This document shows, piece by piece, positions 31,757 through 45,454 of a DNA stretch of 64,000 nt. The stretch covers positions 77,684,459 through 77,748,458 of the forward strand of contig NC_080579.1 in the NCBI RefSeq assembly GCF_029962835.1. Direction: 5' to 3'. The translations under genes and the position numbers were made by a program. The stretch's first letter is position 1; each line of letters begins with the position of its first letter. The DNA comes from Magnolia sinica. Taxonomy: Eukaryota; Streptophyta; Magnoliopsida; Magnoliales; Magnoliaceae. The notes under the pieces were generated by a model. It was given only the letters and a program-made list of their open reading frames with translations, had not been told where the DNA came from and made no database searches.

Positions 31757-34700
31757 CTACAACATTCAGACAGGACAACAAATTAGTGTGAAGGCAAGTA
31801 CAAACAGAAGAACGAATGACCATTGATCAGAGGCATATGTTTAATGCCCATATAGTGATGCTAGCATAAGAAAATTTTTGAGTTTATCATCAAACAGTTG
31901 AATATTTGTTTTTTGTTTTTTTGTTTTTGTTTTCTTTTTTGGTTTTTTTTTTTTTTTTTTGGTTTTTTTAAGAAAATCATCCATTCATAATCATCAACAA
32001 AGTTACAGGAAAAGGCTTTCGGGCGCACACGGGCAGACAAAAAGATGCCCTGTACCGCCTATCGTGTGGCTATACAAAAGAACGAAGAGAGATAAGTCAG
32101 AAATTAAATCTCCCTTAAAGCTCCAATACCCGGTCTATCGAGGAAACAGAGCCCCCTGATCAGCCTAGGAAGGTCCGACCACCTATCCGCCCGGAAAGAT
32201 CCCTGATTGGCCGCTCCCAATCGAGCAAGCCCATCAGCCGGCCCATTGATTTCCCGGGGAATAAGAGAAATGGAGAAATGACCTTCCTTTTGCAGATTAT
32301 TTATTCTCGATATCCAGTAATCCCACTTCCAGTGAAGGACCGACTTCCCCTTGAAGGCATCCACCACAAAGGAAGAATTTGACTCAATGCGCACATCCTG
32401 CAGACCCCGTTCTATGCTAAGCTGCATCGCATCATGGAGAGCACGAAGTTCTGCTCTGTTGTTTGAAGCTTGACCGTAGCTCGAGTAGAACGCAAAAATA
32501 AGGTTTCCATTGGCATTTCTGCCAATGTCCCCTCCCCACTCGGGCCGGGATTACCAACTGCAGCCCCATCAATGTTAACTTTCACCCTGCCTGCTTGTGG
32601 TTTAGACCACTTAACAACAAGACTTGAAGGAGACGCAGTGGGTCTGTGACAGAGACGAAGGTGTAGAGCGATCTGGTTCGGAACATGGGTACCCTGGAAC
32701 ATCCTTCCTAGCAGCCATTTGACATTACTGATAACCTTAGTGCTAGAAAGGACGGTCCCATTAAACTTGGCTGAGTTTCTCATCTTCCATAGTTCCTAAA
32801 CAATGATGCACGGAGTTAAGTGATAAATAAGATGAGAAATTCTACCAGACTGAGAGGAATTCCAGCATGAAAAGAAGAGATCTGCAGTTGAAAAAGGGGA
32901 AGACAGGTGGATATTGAAAATATTCATGAACTCTATCCAAATGGTGGTGGCAATCGCCCCAGAGTAGAAAAGATGGTCCAAAGTCTCCGGCTTAGGAGAG
33001 TAATTTGTCTCACTGACGCAGCACCAGCACTTAGAAGCTAGGGAGATACCCTTCGCTTGAGTCCTATCATCCGTGGGGACGGCCTGGTGAAACAACCTCC
33101 AAGTGAAAATAGAGATTTTTTTGGGTAGATTTTGGTGCCAGATTTGCTTGGCCCAGTCAAAAACCTGCCCAACAGATCTGCATACCATCCATCCTGACTT
33201 AACTGAGTAACAACCAGTCCGATCGAGTGGCCATATACGGCGATCTGGCTGGTCCGACGTGCAAATACCAGAGTGGATAATATGTTCCTTGATACCTGAT
33301 GGAAGTAGGTTGAAAGCCGGCGATCGGTCATTGATGCCATCGTTGGAGATCAGATTGTTGACTGACATATATAGAAGGTCGTTGGGAATCAGACGATCAA
33401 TCAAATCAATTAGTCGGCCCTTCCCTGTCCAATTTTCATGCCATAGGTTCAAGGTGCCACGACCCACCTTCCATAGAATGTGGCTATTAAGAACCGGGTA
33501 TATCGCCAGAATATGCTTCCACATGGGGGAGAGGGAGGGCATGGATGTGGCCGGCGATGCATCTGTCAGCGGGCTGTATCTCGCCGCAATAAAAGCCGCC
33601 CACAAACTACTACTTGGCCGAACTTTGGCTATCCAGGCCATCTTCAATCTGAGCGCAGCCATAACATCTCGGAGTTTTCTGATACCCAACCCGCCTTCCT
33701 CTTTAGGCATAGAGATTTTGTTCCACTTCATCCAGTGGCATTTGTTTTTCCCATCTTGCCAACCCCAAAAGAACTTGGAGAAACTAGACTCCATTCTCTG
33801 CAAGATCTGGGCTGGAATCGAGGCCACTGACATGGCGTGAATCGGAATTCCACAGAGGACATGGTTGATAAGCGTACATCTGCCCGCCTGAGAAAGGATC
33901 CGAGCTTGCCACCCTTGAATTTTCTTCTCGATTTTTTCCATCAGAGGGTGAAACAGAGTGATGTTTGTCCTACCTTTGAAGAGGGGGATCCCGAGGTAAA
34001 TGAAGGGCGCTGATGAAGAGGGGGGTACCAATTTGCCTCTGGATGCTTCTAATACGATTAACCGGCATTGCGGATGGGAGATGAGTGCAGCTTTTTTGGA
34101 AGTTGATCCATTTTCCTAATGCCATTTGGTATGTGTATAGAAAATCTGTCACCGCTCTGATAGTTTGGCTACCACCATTGAAGAAAAGAACCGTGTCATC
34201 AGCGTAAAGAAGGTGTGTAATCTGCTCACATCCCCGTTTTAATTTGAACGGAATACAACTGGGACTAAGAAACAACTTGGCGAAGCCCCTACTCAGAACC
34301 TCCGCAGCAAGGATGAGTAGGCTCGGAGACAGAGGGTCCCCTTGGTGGAGACCTCTAGTCGACTTGAAGAAACCGCAATTGGAACCATTGATAATGACTA
34401 AAAACCAACTGTTACTCCAGCATTTTTCCACCAATTGAATCCACATTTGAGAGAAACCAAAACGCTACAGTACCCTTGTGAGGAAATCCCACTCTAGGCG
34501 GTCATACGCCTTTTCCATATCTAACTTCAGGATAATATTCCCGCCTCTTGACTTTTCGATCAATTTCTCTAACCATTTCTTGCGCCAAAGCTACACTCTG
34601 CTATAGAGCGACCTCAAACGAAAGCTCCTTGCTCTTGGGAAATAATGTTGGGAAGGATAAGCGCCAATCTGTCAGCAATGATCTTGGCAAAGATTTTATA

Positions 34701-37700
34701 AACACTGTTGCAAAGGCTTATAGGACGGAAGTCAGAGAAGGCTTTAGGGGCAGCCTTCTTTGGAATCAAACAGATGAGAGAGGCCATGATAGAACGTGGC
34801 AACCTTCCACTGTGGAAGAAATTGATCACAGCTTTAAAGATATTCGGACCGATGATATCCCAACTGTAAGCAAAAAAAGCCCCAGACATACCATCAGGAC
34901 CGGGGGCGCTGTCCCTTGGCATGGACATGACGGCACGACAAACTTCCTCCAATGAAGGGTAACTCATAAATAAATCATTATCTGACTCAGATATCAACTA
35001 CAGGATGGAGTCGAAGACGCTATCTACGTAGGCTCCGACTGAAACAAAGAGGAGAAGAACCGAATTCCCTCCTGTTGGATCTGCTTGGGATCAGAAACTT
35101 TTTCACCAGATTCCAGCTGAATTTCATCAATTTGTGCTCTCCTTATCTTATCAGTGGCAGACATGTGAAAAAATTTAGTGTTTCGATTGCCTTCAATTAG
35201 CCAATTATTGCGAGACTTTTGTTTCCAAAAAATTTCTTCAGCCAGCTCCAAATGATCAAGGCGTTTCCTGGCTTCAACTAGCTCCTCTTGATTGAAATCC
35301 TGTAGCTGTTGAGCCTGTTCTTCCATACAGACGATGGACTGTTCCGTTGCTTTAATTTGCTGGAAGATGTTGCCAAAAACCGATGTGTTCCATGCTTTCA
35401 GATGATTCCTAACCTTCCGCAATTTTAGCATAAGGTTAATGATTGGTTGATCAGAGAGATCCGCCCTCCAGGCCTACAATATAACAGATGGGTACTCCTG
35501 ATGAAGGGTCCACATTCTCTGAAAACGAAAAGGCTTTGGGGAGGATTGCAATGCTGGGGGAAAAAGAAGAAGCAGAGGACAATGATCGGAGTTGACACGA
35601 GGAAGATGCCTGACTTGGAAGCGAGGGAAAACATTAATCCATGAGCCATTGCATAATACCCTATCTAGGCGAGCCCAAACTCGGGAATTTCCTGCTCGAG
35701 TATTGCTCCAAGTAAACCGATTCCCACTGAAGCCTGCATCCATCAAACCTACAGACTCCATAGCATCTGCAAATTCCGTGTAGCTGCCCAAATCTTGATT
35801 CCTGTTATTCAACCGCTCTGCAGTAGATAGTACAGTGTTGAAGTCGCCGCCCACCGCCCAAGGGCCTGGAATTCGCATGGCCATGGATAAGAGATCCATC
35901 CACAGCGATCTCCTCTGCATTCTAGAGCATTTTGCATATACAATAGAAAGATGGAAAGGTAAATTTGAATTATGAAGTTGCAGTTGGATAGTTATCACCT
36001 GATTGGATTTGTGAATAACTGAAACGCTAAGGTTGCTGTTGTGAAAAAACCAAATCTTCCCATCTTCGTCCACATTTGATAGGGATGAATGAAAACCCAA
36101 TTTGAGCCCCACATAACAGTTGAATATTTGTGGTTGGCTTCTGAGGATTCTTATATATGGCAATGACAGGTGGGGAATCCTACTAGATTTTTTATTTTAT
36201 TTTTTTGAACATTGATAATTTTATTGATATGAGGCCGAAGACAAAAGAATACACACACCCGAAAACTTCACAAAATTATAGCTGAAACCAACTAATTGGA
36301 AACTAAGCTATAACTTTTGCTGCTAAAGCCCACCCCATTACATATGATTTAGCCCACCAAAACACCTCTGTTACTTGGCTCCGACAATTCCTGAAACATC
36401 TCTCATTCCTTTCCTTCCATATGGACCGAATCCCCACTAATAGACTTAATGGCCAAACTTTTATCCAATTTCCCCTTTACTCCCACCATGCCACGTGAAA
36501 ATTAAGAGATTAATTGTATTCGACATTGCCCATGCTACAAACAAAATGAAGAAACTATCCCATAGCCTTTTTGCAAACAGATAGTGCACAAGAAGATTAT
36601 CCCAGGCATTCAAATGAATCTTCTCTTTTGGAGATTATCCACGGTTAGCACCTTCTTCCTCCCCACTAGCCAAGCTAGTGCCGCAACCTTTGGTGGAGCA
36701 CCGTAACCCCATACAAAAGTTGTAGGGCTGATCTCCTCACCAACTCTCACCCTGCATATCATCCTATAACAAGATTTAATTGAAAATTTGCTGGATTTGC
36801 CGCGAAGCCATCTCATCAAATCTGATTCAGAAATCACAAGATTCACTTTGAACAACAACTCAAAAAGATCAATAAGCTCTTCAAACTCTATCTCATTTAA
36901 GTCCCTTCTACACAGCAGGGCCCGATTCCTCACCTTGAATAGAGAAACATCTATCCGCCCTCAAATCTGCTTCACTTGCCACCCCTGCTAAATGTGGAAA
37001 TACTTCGCTTAAACTTTTATCTCCCAGCCATTTATCCCCCTAAAACCTAATATTTTTTTTCCATTGCTCGAAAAGAAGCTCATCCCTTCCCAAGTGTTGC
37101 TTTTAACCAAGGCGACGGCCTTCCATAGATATGAAGCCCTAAATAATGAAGACAGTTTTGTCCACCTATCCTCATCTTCCACCCCATATTTACTCCCTGC
37201 CACTTCCCTCCAAAAAGCACCCTCTTCCGCTCCAAACCTCCATACCCATTTACCTAGGAAAGCTATATTTATGACCCCTAATTCCCTCAACCCAGCTCCC
37301 CAATTATCTTTTGGCTTACATACTTCCTCCTCCCATTTGATAAGATGAAACTTATGCCAATCTTCTGCTCCCCTCTGTAGGAAATCCCTCCATAATTTTT
37401 CCAACTTATTCAAGACCGATTTCAGACATTTGAATAATGACATGAAATAAACCGGAAGATTAGACATTGCCGCCTTAATTAGAGTCAACTTACCACCCAT
37501 AGATAAATATCAAGATCTCCACTGTGCTAACTTGCTTTGAAATCTCTCTTATCACTTTATCCCAAAGCTGTTTTGATGGTTTTCCAATGCATAGTGGGAG
37601 GCCAAGGTATGTAGTAGGAAAAGAGCCCTCTCTACATTCGAAAATCTTAGCAAAGACCCCCACTTCTTCCTTACAAATGCCTACCCCCAGTAGCTCACTT

Positions 37701-40700
37701 TTGTTAATATTCACCTTTAGGCCTAAAACCACCTCAAAGCCAAGTATAATTGATCTAAGGTTCTTCACCTTCCTTTCGTCTGCCCCACTGAACAATAAAG
37801 AATCATCTACATACTGTAAATGTGAAACTTGGAGGTTTCGAGTTGTCCACCCCCAAAACCTTTGACCAATCCCATATTTGTCCCTCTATCTAACATTCTG
37901 TTGGGAGCCTCCATCACTACCACAAATAAATACGGGGAGAGGAGATCCCCTTGTCGTAAGCCTCTGTAACCAAGGAAGAAACCATTCACAGATGCATCAA
38001 CCAAGACTGAGAACTTTGCGGAACTCACACATGCTTGAATCCAACATCTCCATTTTGCCCCACAACCTAATCTACCCAACATGTAATCCAGAAATTTCCA
38101 ATCAACATGATCATAAACTGTTTTTCAATATCCAACTTGCATTTGCATATCACCCTTTTAGATCCTCTCCTATTGAAGGAGTCTATACATTTTGTGCCAC
38201 TGATACACCATCCACAATCTGCCTACCTTCCACAAACGCTCCTTGTGTAACTGAAATAATTTCATTCACACTTTAGCTAGGATCTTATAAGCGCCTCCCA
38301 GAAGACTGATTGGTCTGAAATCTTTAAGACACTTGACGCCTTTGTTTAGAATCACCACTATAAATGTCGCCCCTAACTCCAATCCGATATATCCTTTCTC
38401 ATAGAATTCTTTAATAAAGCCAAACAAATCCCTCCTAGTCAACTCCCAAAATTTCTTATAGAATTCAATAGGAAAACCGTCTAGACCTGGTGCTTTGTCC
38501 CCACCCAATTCTGCTACTACTTTTTCAATCTCTTCTTTTGAAATAGCTTTTTCTAACTAAACTGCAGAGTCTAATGAGGTCGAATTGAATGACAGAATAT
38601 CAAGTAGGGGTCTATTCCAATCTTCTCTTGATAAAAAGACCTTTACAGAATTGAAAGACCTTGAGGAGGAATCCTACTAGATGTCGGAAGTTCAAATGAA
38701 GCTAGAAAGCAATGCATGGACTATGCCCAAACCCTTGTGCGGAGACCGAAAAGAACAAAACAGGTCCAAAGCCCATTCAATTAGTTTGTCTCTATTTTGA
38801 TGGTACCCTTCTTTCATCATCCAAATGTATGGCTCCAAACAAGGGTCAAATAACATAAAAATGACAAGAAAACAGCCTCCAGCAAGCCCAAGATCCCGCG
38901 ATTCTAACAATAATTGAAACATATTGACCAACATACAGCCACATGATCATGCAATAGCATAATCTAAGAGATAGGGCAATAATGTTGCTTCACTAGGTAC
39001 CGCATGTGTGCTTGGTTTGGAGACTTGCACGGTTCTATAATTTTTTGGAATACTTGAACTTACTAATGTTTGTTTTAACTGGTGGTTTTTTTCCAACTCA
39101 ATTAGCAAGTTTAATTACAGGTTTTTTGTTCGTAGGGCTCTTTGAAAGTAAGATTTTCTTTTTAGGATTAAGTTCAAGAAAAAAGAGAGAATCTTCTACT
39201 ATTTTAAGACATGATAATCTGTATAATAGATTGGGTGATGGGGACATCATGCGCACTCACGCCGCCCCCTATGCACGTACGCAAGAAGGACCCCACCGTC
39301 GATCTGGATCGATGACGACATCCAGGGAGGGCCTCCTAATTAGGAGATAAAGTTTTGATTCAAAAGAGTGAGCCCAACAATCAAGAAAAGCCCACCATGG
39401 GATCTCATGATAGCATCCCACTAGTCGGATTGATTTCATATTTTAGGTTTTGCTTATTTATGTTATTTAGAACATTATGAACGCTTTAGATTTCTTTGAT
39501 TGGTTTTTATTTTAGTTTACTTCATCGCCAAGTAATAGGTTGCGCACATAGCGCGAGTTTTGGGGTATAGGGTTTTCCCTATAAATAGGCACCCCTTGTA
39601 GTTCTTTGGATTCATTAAAGATTAATAAAAATTTTGCGTTTTCCTACTCTCTAAGTTGTGAAGCCTAATTGGGTGTGAAGCATTCCCTTCTTCGAAGGGT
39701 TAACTACCGTGGTGCGAAGCCACATCTATCCTGATTCACCTCCATCCATCGCCATCTTTATTACCCGTCTTATACCATCTACCCTTCTCATCTCTCATAA
39801 TCATCTGCGCTACAATTTTGTCCCTTCTTGCATCAAATTCCCTCTCTTCAACAGATTTGCAGAATCTGGCCCTGCAGGAGGGCTGAAACTTAAACGGAGT
39901 ACCACGCCCAAGCCGTAGCTCGGATTGACGTGAAATTTGGGGGTTTTGAAGCCCAAGCCTAGCCGACCAACCCCAAGGAGACGATTTTTAGATACGTGGG
40001 CCCCACACACGTGCGTCAGGTCCCACTCGTGGTCCGCACATGACAGTTGTTTTCTGGTTCAGGATTCCCTCTCCTTTACTCTCTCATATTTGTTTTTTCA
40101 TAAACTTTAACCCTAGATGGTCCTAGATCCCCAAATTCTATCTCTATTCTTACCCTAGGAATCCCTGAATTGAAATTGGTAAATCCCTTGGATTAGGGCC
40201 TGATTAATATGCATGTGTGGATGATTATTTCTTATCTTTGAGCATCGTTTGGTTCATAAATTTTATTGATCCAGCCCAATCATGCGTAGGCCTGGACCCG
40301 CATATATTCCCCTTAATTGAATGTTTGGACTTTTGTATGCGATGTGGAATTTTTATGTTATTATTTCTGAATTAGTATGATCTAAGCCTGAAATCTTGCA
40401 TATCATCTTTAAATTTCATGTCCTGCATCAAATTTCGTATTAGAGCATAGGGTTCTTATAGGAGAATGCATTAAATGTTTAGGGTTTAGTTGTTTATGTC
40501 CATTATACATCAATTCTCATCATATATGACTGTTTAGAGGTCCATAAACCCTGACATAAGCTGCTGAAATTTTCTGTTATCCCCTTATTTGAATTATTTT
40601 AGAAATTAACTTAGCTTTCTGTTTCTAAGTTTAGAAACTTTCCTTTTCTGTTTTTAGAAACTAAATTTTAAAAAACTTTCTTAATCTGTTTTTAGAAACT

Positions 40701-40767
40701 AATTTCCTTTCCTTTTTCTTTTTAGAAACTAGTTTCCTTTCCTTTTTCTTTTTTTAGAAACTAGGTT

Positions 40768-40823
<56 letters not shown>

Positions 40824-43800
40824 ACTTTCCTAATTTGTTTTTAGAAACTTTCCTAATTTGTTTTCAGAAACTTTCCTTTTTCGTTTTTAAAAACTAGGTT
40901 GTTTCTTAAAAAATTTTAAAAAATAAAAAAATAAATAAAATAAATCTTATATTTTGGCAACTATATTGCTGAATTTTGGTTTGCACCCTACACTAAACAT
41001 GGAATAACTGCTAGAGTCACTAAACAAGTTGTCCCAGCAGATCGAGTTTTTGGATAAGCACTTGAAAATGGACCAATGCTTTGAACAACTTGACATGCGC
41101 ATTACCCAACTAAAGACCATCGCCAGGACAAATCCCACCATTGGGGTAGATGTTCAGTCTCAGGCAGGTGGCCTGGAGGATAGACCAATGAATGAAGTTG
41201 GTCAAGGAATCAATTATGGGCGTGCACCCACTCCATGAGGGACATCAAGACCACTATTTTGAGGGGTACAACATGTGTGGCCTTGTGACTGGACAGAGTG
41301 GAAGCTAGTGTAGAGTTACCCACTGAAGCCATTCCGGTAATGGATGAGTTACGTGATGTCTTTCCTGATGATCTACCGGATGAGTCTCCCCCTAGGAGGG
41401 ATACAGAGCACACCAGAACATAGGACACCGTAATACCTACAGCCAAGTTTGCATTTAATAGTTCTGTCGATAGGTCTCAATCCTTATGAAGTCGTTACTG
41501 TTTATAAACCCGGAAAACCTATTGATCTTGTTCCTATGTCACTGTCCCATAGGGCGTCAAAGCCTACAGAGTTTTTTGCTCATCACATTCATTTATGACA
41601 TCAAGAAATCAGGCAGAAGATCACTACTAGTAATGAACATTACAAATTTTCTGTAAAACAGCATAATCGTTTCAAAAAATTCAATATTGGGGACTCTGTG
41701 ATGGTCCGCATCAGGCCAAGCGGTACCCTCCGGGGGCTATTCGTAAGTTACACGCGCGTAGGGCTGGACCCTTCAAAATTATAAAATGAAACGGTGTCAA
41801 TGTGTATGAGGTAGATCTTCCATCTTCCATAGGAATTAGTTTCACATTCGATGTGGAGGATCTAGTTACTTTTCAGGGGACCATTGATACTTTGTCCGGC
41901 CCTTCGCCCACCCATCTTGATTCCTCATATTTATCCCTTGAACCATGGCCCATTCCCGACCCATTTTCTTAGCCTCTACCTCTCATACCTACTCTTCCTG
42001 ACCTTTCTTCACAACCTCTACCTCCCATATCTACTCTTCCTGACCCATTTTCTCAGCCTCTACGTCTCATACCTACCCGTCCAGACTCATTTTTCCAGCC
42101 TCTACCTCTCATACCTATCCGTCCTAATCCATTTTCTCAGCTTTTACCTCCCATACCTACTCTTCTTGACCTTTCTTCCCAGTCTCATTCTCCCATACCT
42201 AACCTTCACACACCCAGAGAGAAAATAGAGGATATCCTGGACCATCAGATAGTTTCAACGTCGGAAGGTTGGTTTCAGAAGTACCTGGTCAAATGGAAGT
42301 CACGTCCAGCTTCAGACAGTACGTGGCTCACTGAGAAGGAGCTTCAGAGACTTGATCCTGACATCCTTGAGCGGTTCAGGAGTTTTATTTCGTCAATGGC
42401 AAAATCTTCGCAGCCAGGAATAATTGATGGGGACATCACGCACATGTATGCCAGAAGGAAGACCCCACTGTTGATCTGGATCGATGACGACGTCCAGGGA
42501 GGGCTTCCTAGTTAGGAGACGAAGTTTTAATTCAAAAGAGTGGGCCCGACAATCAAGAAAAGCCCACCATGGGATCTCATGATCGTAGCCCACTAGTCGG
42601 ATTGATTTCATATTTTAGGTTTTGCTTATTTATGTTATTTAGAACATCATAAATGCTTTAGATTTCTTTGATTGATTTTTATTTTAGTTTACTTCATCGC
42701 CAAGTAATAGGTTGCGCACATGGCGCGAGTTTTGGAGTATATGGTTTTCCCTATAAATAGGCACCCCATGTAGTTCTTTGAATTCCTTGAAGATTAATAA
42801 AAATTCTGCGTTTTCCTACTCTCTGAGTTGTAAAGCTTAATTGGGTGCAACGTCCTCCCTTCTTCGAAGGGTTAACTACCGTGGTGCGAAGCCACATCTA
42901 TCCCGATTCACCTCCATCCATCGCCATCTCTATTACACGTCTTATACCATCCACCATTCTCATCTCCCATAATCATCTGCGCTACAAATCTGTCCCTTAT
43001 TGCATCAAATTCCCTCTCTTCAACAGATTTGCAGAATCTGGCCTTGCAGGGTTGAAACTTCGATGGAGCACCACGCCCAGCCTTTAGCTCGGATCAACGT
43101 GAAATTTAGGGGTTTTGAAGCCCAAGCCTGGCCAACCAACCCCAAGGAGACGATTTTTGGATACATGGGCCCCACACACGTGCGTCAGGTCCCACTCGTG
43201 GTTCGCATGTGACAGTTGTTGTCTGGTTCAGGGTTCCCTCTCCTTTACTCTCTCATATTTGTTTTTTCATAAACCCTAACCCTAGATGGTCCTGAATCCC
43301 CAAATTCTATCCCTATTCTCACCCTAGGATTCCCTGAATTGAAATTGGTAGATCCCTTGGATTAGGGCCTGATTACTATGCATGTGTGGATGATTATTTC
43401 TAATCTTTGAGCATCGTTTGGTTCATAAATTTTATTGATCCAGCCCTATCATGTGTAGGCTTGGACCCACAGATTCCCCTTAATTGAATGTTTGGACTTT
43501 TGTGTGGTATGTGGAATTTTTATGTTATTGTTTCTGAATTAGTATGATCTAAGCCTGAAATCTTGCATATCATCTTTAAATTTCATGTCCTGCATCATTG
43601 GGGAAGAGAAGGTGAGAAAGATGTCTTTGGGGGGGGGGGAATGAAGAGGAGGAAATGTAGGGACCTAGATCTTAGATGCATTAAGAGCAATGACAAAAGG
43701 GGGGCATTGGCTAAGGATAGCGAGATCAACGAAATGTGAAATTATTGCCACAAATTTTTAAACGGCAACCATTCTGAGAGGTTAAGGATAGAAGGAATCA

Positions 43801-45418
43801 TAAAGTCAAATGTGACCAGTATAAATACATCTGTAAGATTTGGATATTTGAAGCAAAAGGAACTATAAGAAAGATACAAGCAAGAAAGGCCTAAGGAATG
43901 TATTATATACCATCATAGATTTGGAAGTGCATGAGAAAGATTCGCCAATTTTGGTTAATTAAGTTATTCAACAAGATTGCAAGAACAAAGATAATGCAAG
44001 AACAAAGATAATGTCAGACGTGGAGGAAGAGTATCAGTGGAGTAAACTCAGGAGCAGTGTTTTAAATATCGATGATGTCGACCGATATATCCCACGATAT
44101 ATCTTGTATCCCACCTGTGCGATATGAAACACACAGGCAGTGTCGATATATCCCACATGTTCGAACCAGAGAGCATTTTCAATTTTCAATCCCTTTTTTT
44201 GTTGAGATTATATTAAATCAGTGTCAAATGGTTATAAATTCATTAGTTCTTCATATTTTGCATGAAAAATCATGGAGTTGAGCTTTGATTTCGATATCCA
44301 TTGGTTCTTCATGTTCTCCATATTTTATTTTATTTTCAAAATTTTCTTTCGACCAGCTGTCAATTGAGACTAAGTTTGAAGTATTTAGGAGTATTTGATG
44401 AAATGATCATCGCAAACACTCCAATTTCAAATTTTAAGTGTAGGTGGTCTGATTTGGGGAAATTTTGAAATTTCCCCAAATTGCTTGCAATGTTGCACTC
44501 CAAACATGAAATCAAGCACATATGAGGGCTGATTTATTGATTTGTCAAGTCCTTGTCAATTTTTTTAAATAAAAATCATTTTTAATTAAAAATTATTAAA
44601 ATATTTTTTTTATTAGAATTTTCCTTCAACCAACTTTCAATTGAGACTAATTTCGAAGTTTTTAGGAGTGTTTGATGAGATGATCATCACATACGCTCTA
44701 AATGTTATGCATTCAATTTGAATATATTAATTCAGTCAAACGACGCAAAGCTTATGACCCTATATAAAGGAAACCTATTATGGGAACTTCTTTTTTGAGA
44801 TGTTATGACATAAAAGTATGTATTAAGGTCTTTTTTAATAATCCTTGAAGTTCCATCGAAAAATTCAACCATTTTCCCAATGTTTTCCCATGTCTCCCAA
44901 AAAGTGTGATAAACTATCTGATACAAACGATATATCCCATGCGATAACCGATACGAATCTATATCCCAAGGATGAGAAACATAACGCAATACCGATATTT
45001 CGAACATTGCTCAGGAGTCATACTAGCAAAGAGTAAGGCATGAGATAAATTATCAGAAAATCAATTTGGATTGAAGTCAGGGAGGGAGATGAACAGTCGA
45101 GGCTATTTTCTTATTCGGACAGTCAACGGAGATGCAGTTATTTTTGTTCTTGTCAGTTTTTAGTTGTATTTTCTGTTTTATTACTTGCACCCTATAAGAT
45201 TCGAATCATATGAACCTATTTTGGATAATGCTTATATCACTAATGCCCAACAATGCATGGTTCTATCCCCTAAATAATGGAAAACTATCATGAATGTCTC
45301 CATGTGTGTGTGTGTGTTGTAATTTTTTGAGTGCTAAGTGTGTAATCATGTGTTTTTTAACGTCTCCTGCAGTTTCACTGAAAATTTCCACCATTTTCCT
45401 GATATTCATGAATGTCTC

Positions 45419-45454
<36 letters not shown>

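Larger units (their letters stand above)
31910..36114 (-). mobile_element. L1-like LINE, 5'-truncated, with perfect 17-bp TSD (L-F)
   Basis: 4205 bp flanked by identical 17-mers AACAGTTGAATATTTGT (31893-31909 and 36115-36131). The poly(A) tail is the T-rich run 31907-31970. It reads, on -, partial endonuclease, RT, zf-RVT and RNase H. Perfect flanks indicate a fairly recent insertion, though ORF2 has a few stops and frameshifts. It sits in the last kinase intron, same orientation as the kinase. Confidence 0.93.
39236..43597 (+). mobile_element. Internally deleted Ty3/gypsy element (G2), non-autonomous
   Basis: LTRs 39236-40430 (1195 bp) and 42425-43597 (1173 bp), TGATG..CATCA, target duplication TTGGG (39231-39235, 43598-43602). 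The internal region is only 1994 bp: a Met-type primer site, a (TA)n-rich leader, a gag N-terminal stub, a short RT-start stub fused to the integrase C-terminus, then six 42-bp repeats and a chromodomain-like end. The rest of gag, protease, nearly all RT, RNase H and the integrase core are missing. It shares both deletion junctions with G3 (52106-56747). Confidence 0.93.

Noticed and set aside
33259-33840. 193-codon open frame on the + strand
   Set aside because: Antisense to LINE L-F ORF2, which has recognisable RT and zf-RVT motifs on the - strand.
40600-40920. Regular short repeats that could suggest a CRISPR-like array
   Set aside because: Irregular unit and spacer lengths, AT-rich, inside a plant LTR element leader.
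41884-42228. Leu/Tyr-rich open frame (repeated FLSLYLSYL)
   Set aside because: Another frame of the six 42-bp repeats in G2. The biologically sensible frame is the proline-rich one leading into the chromodomain.
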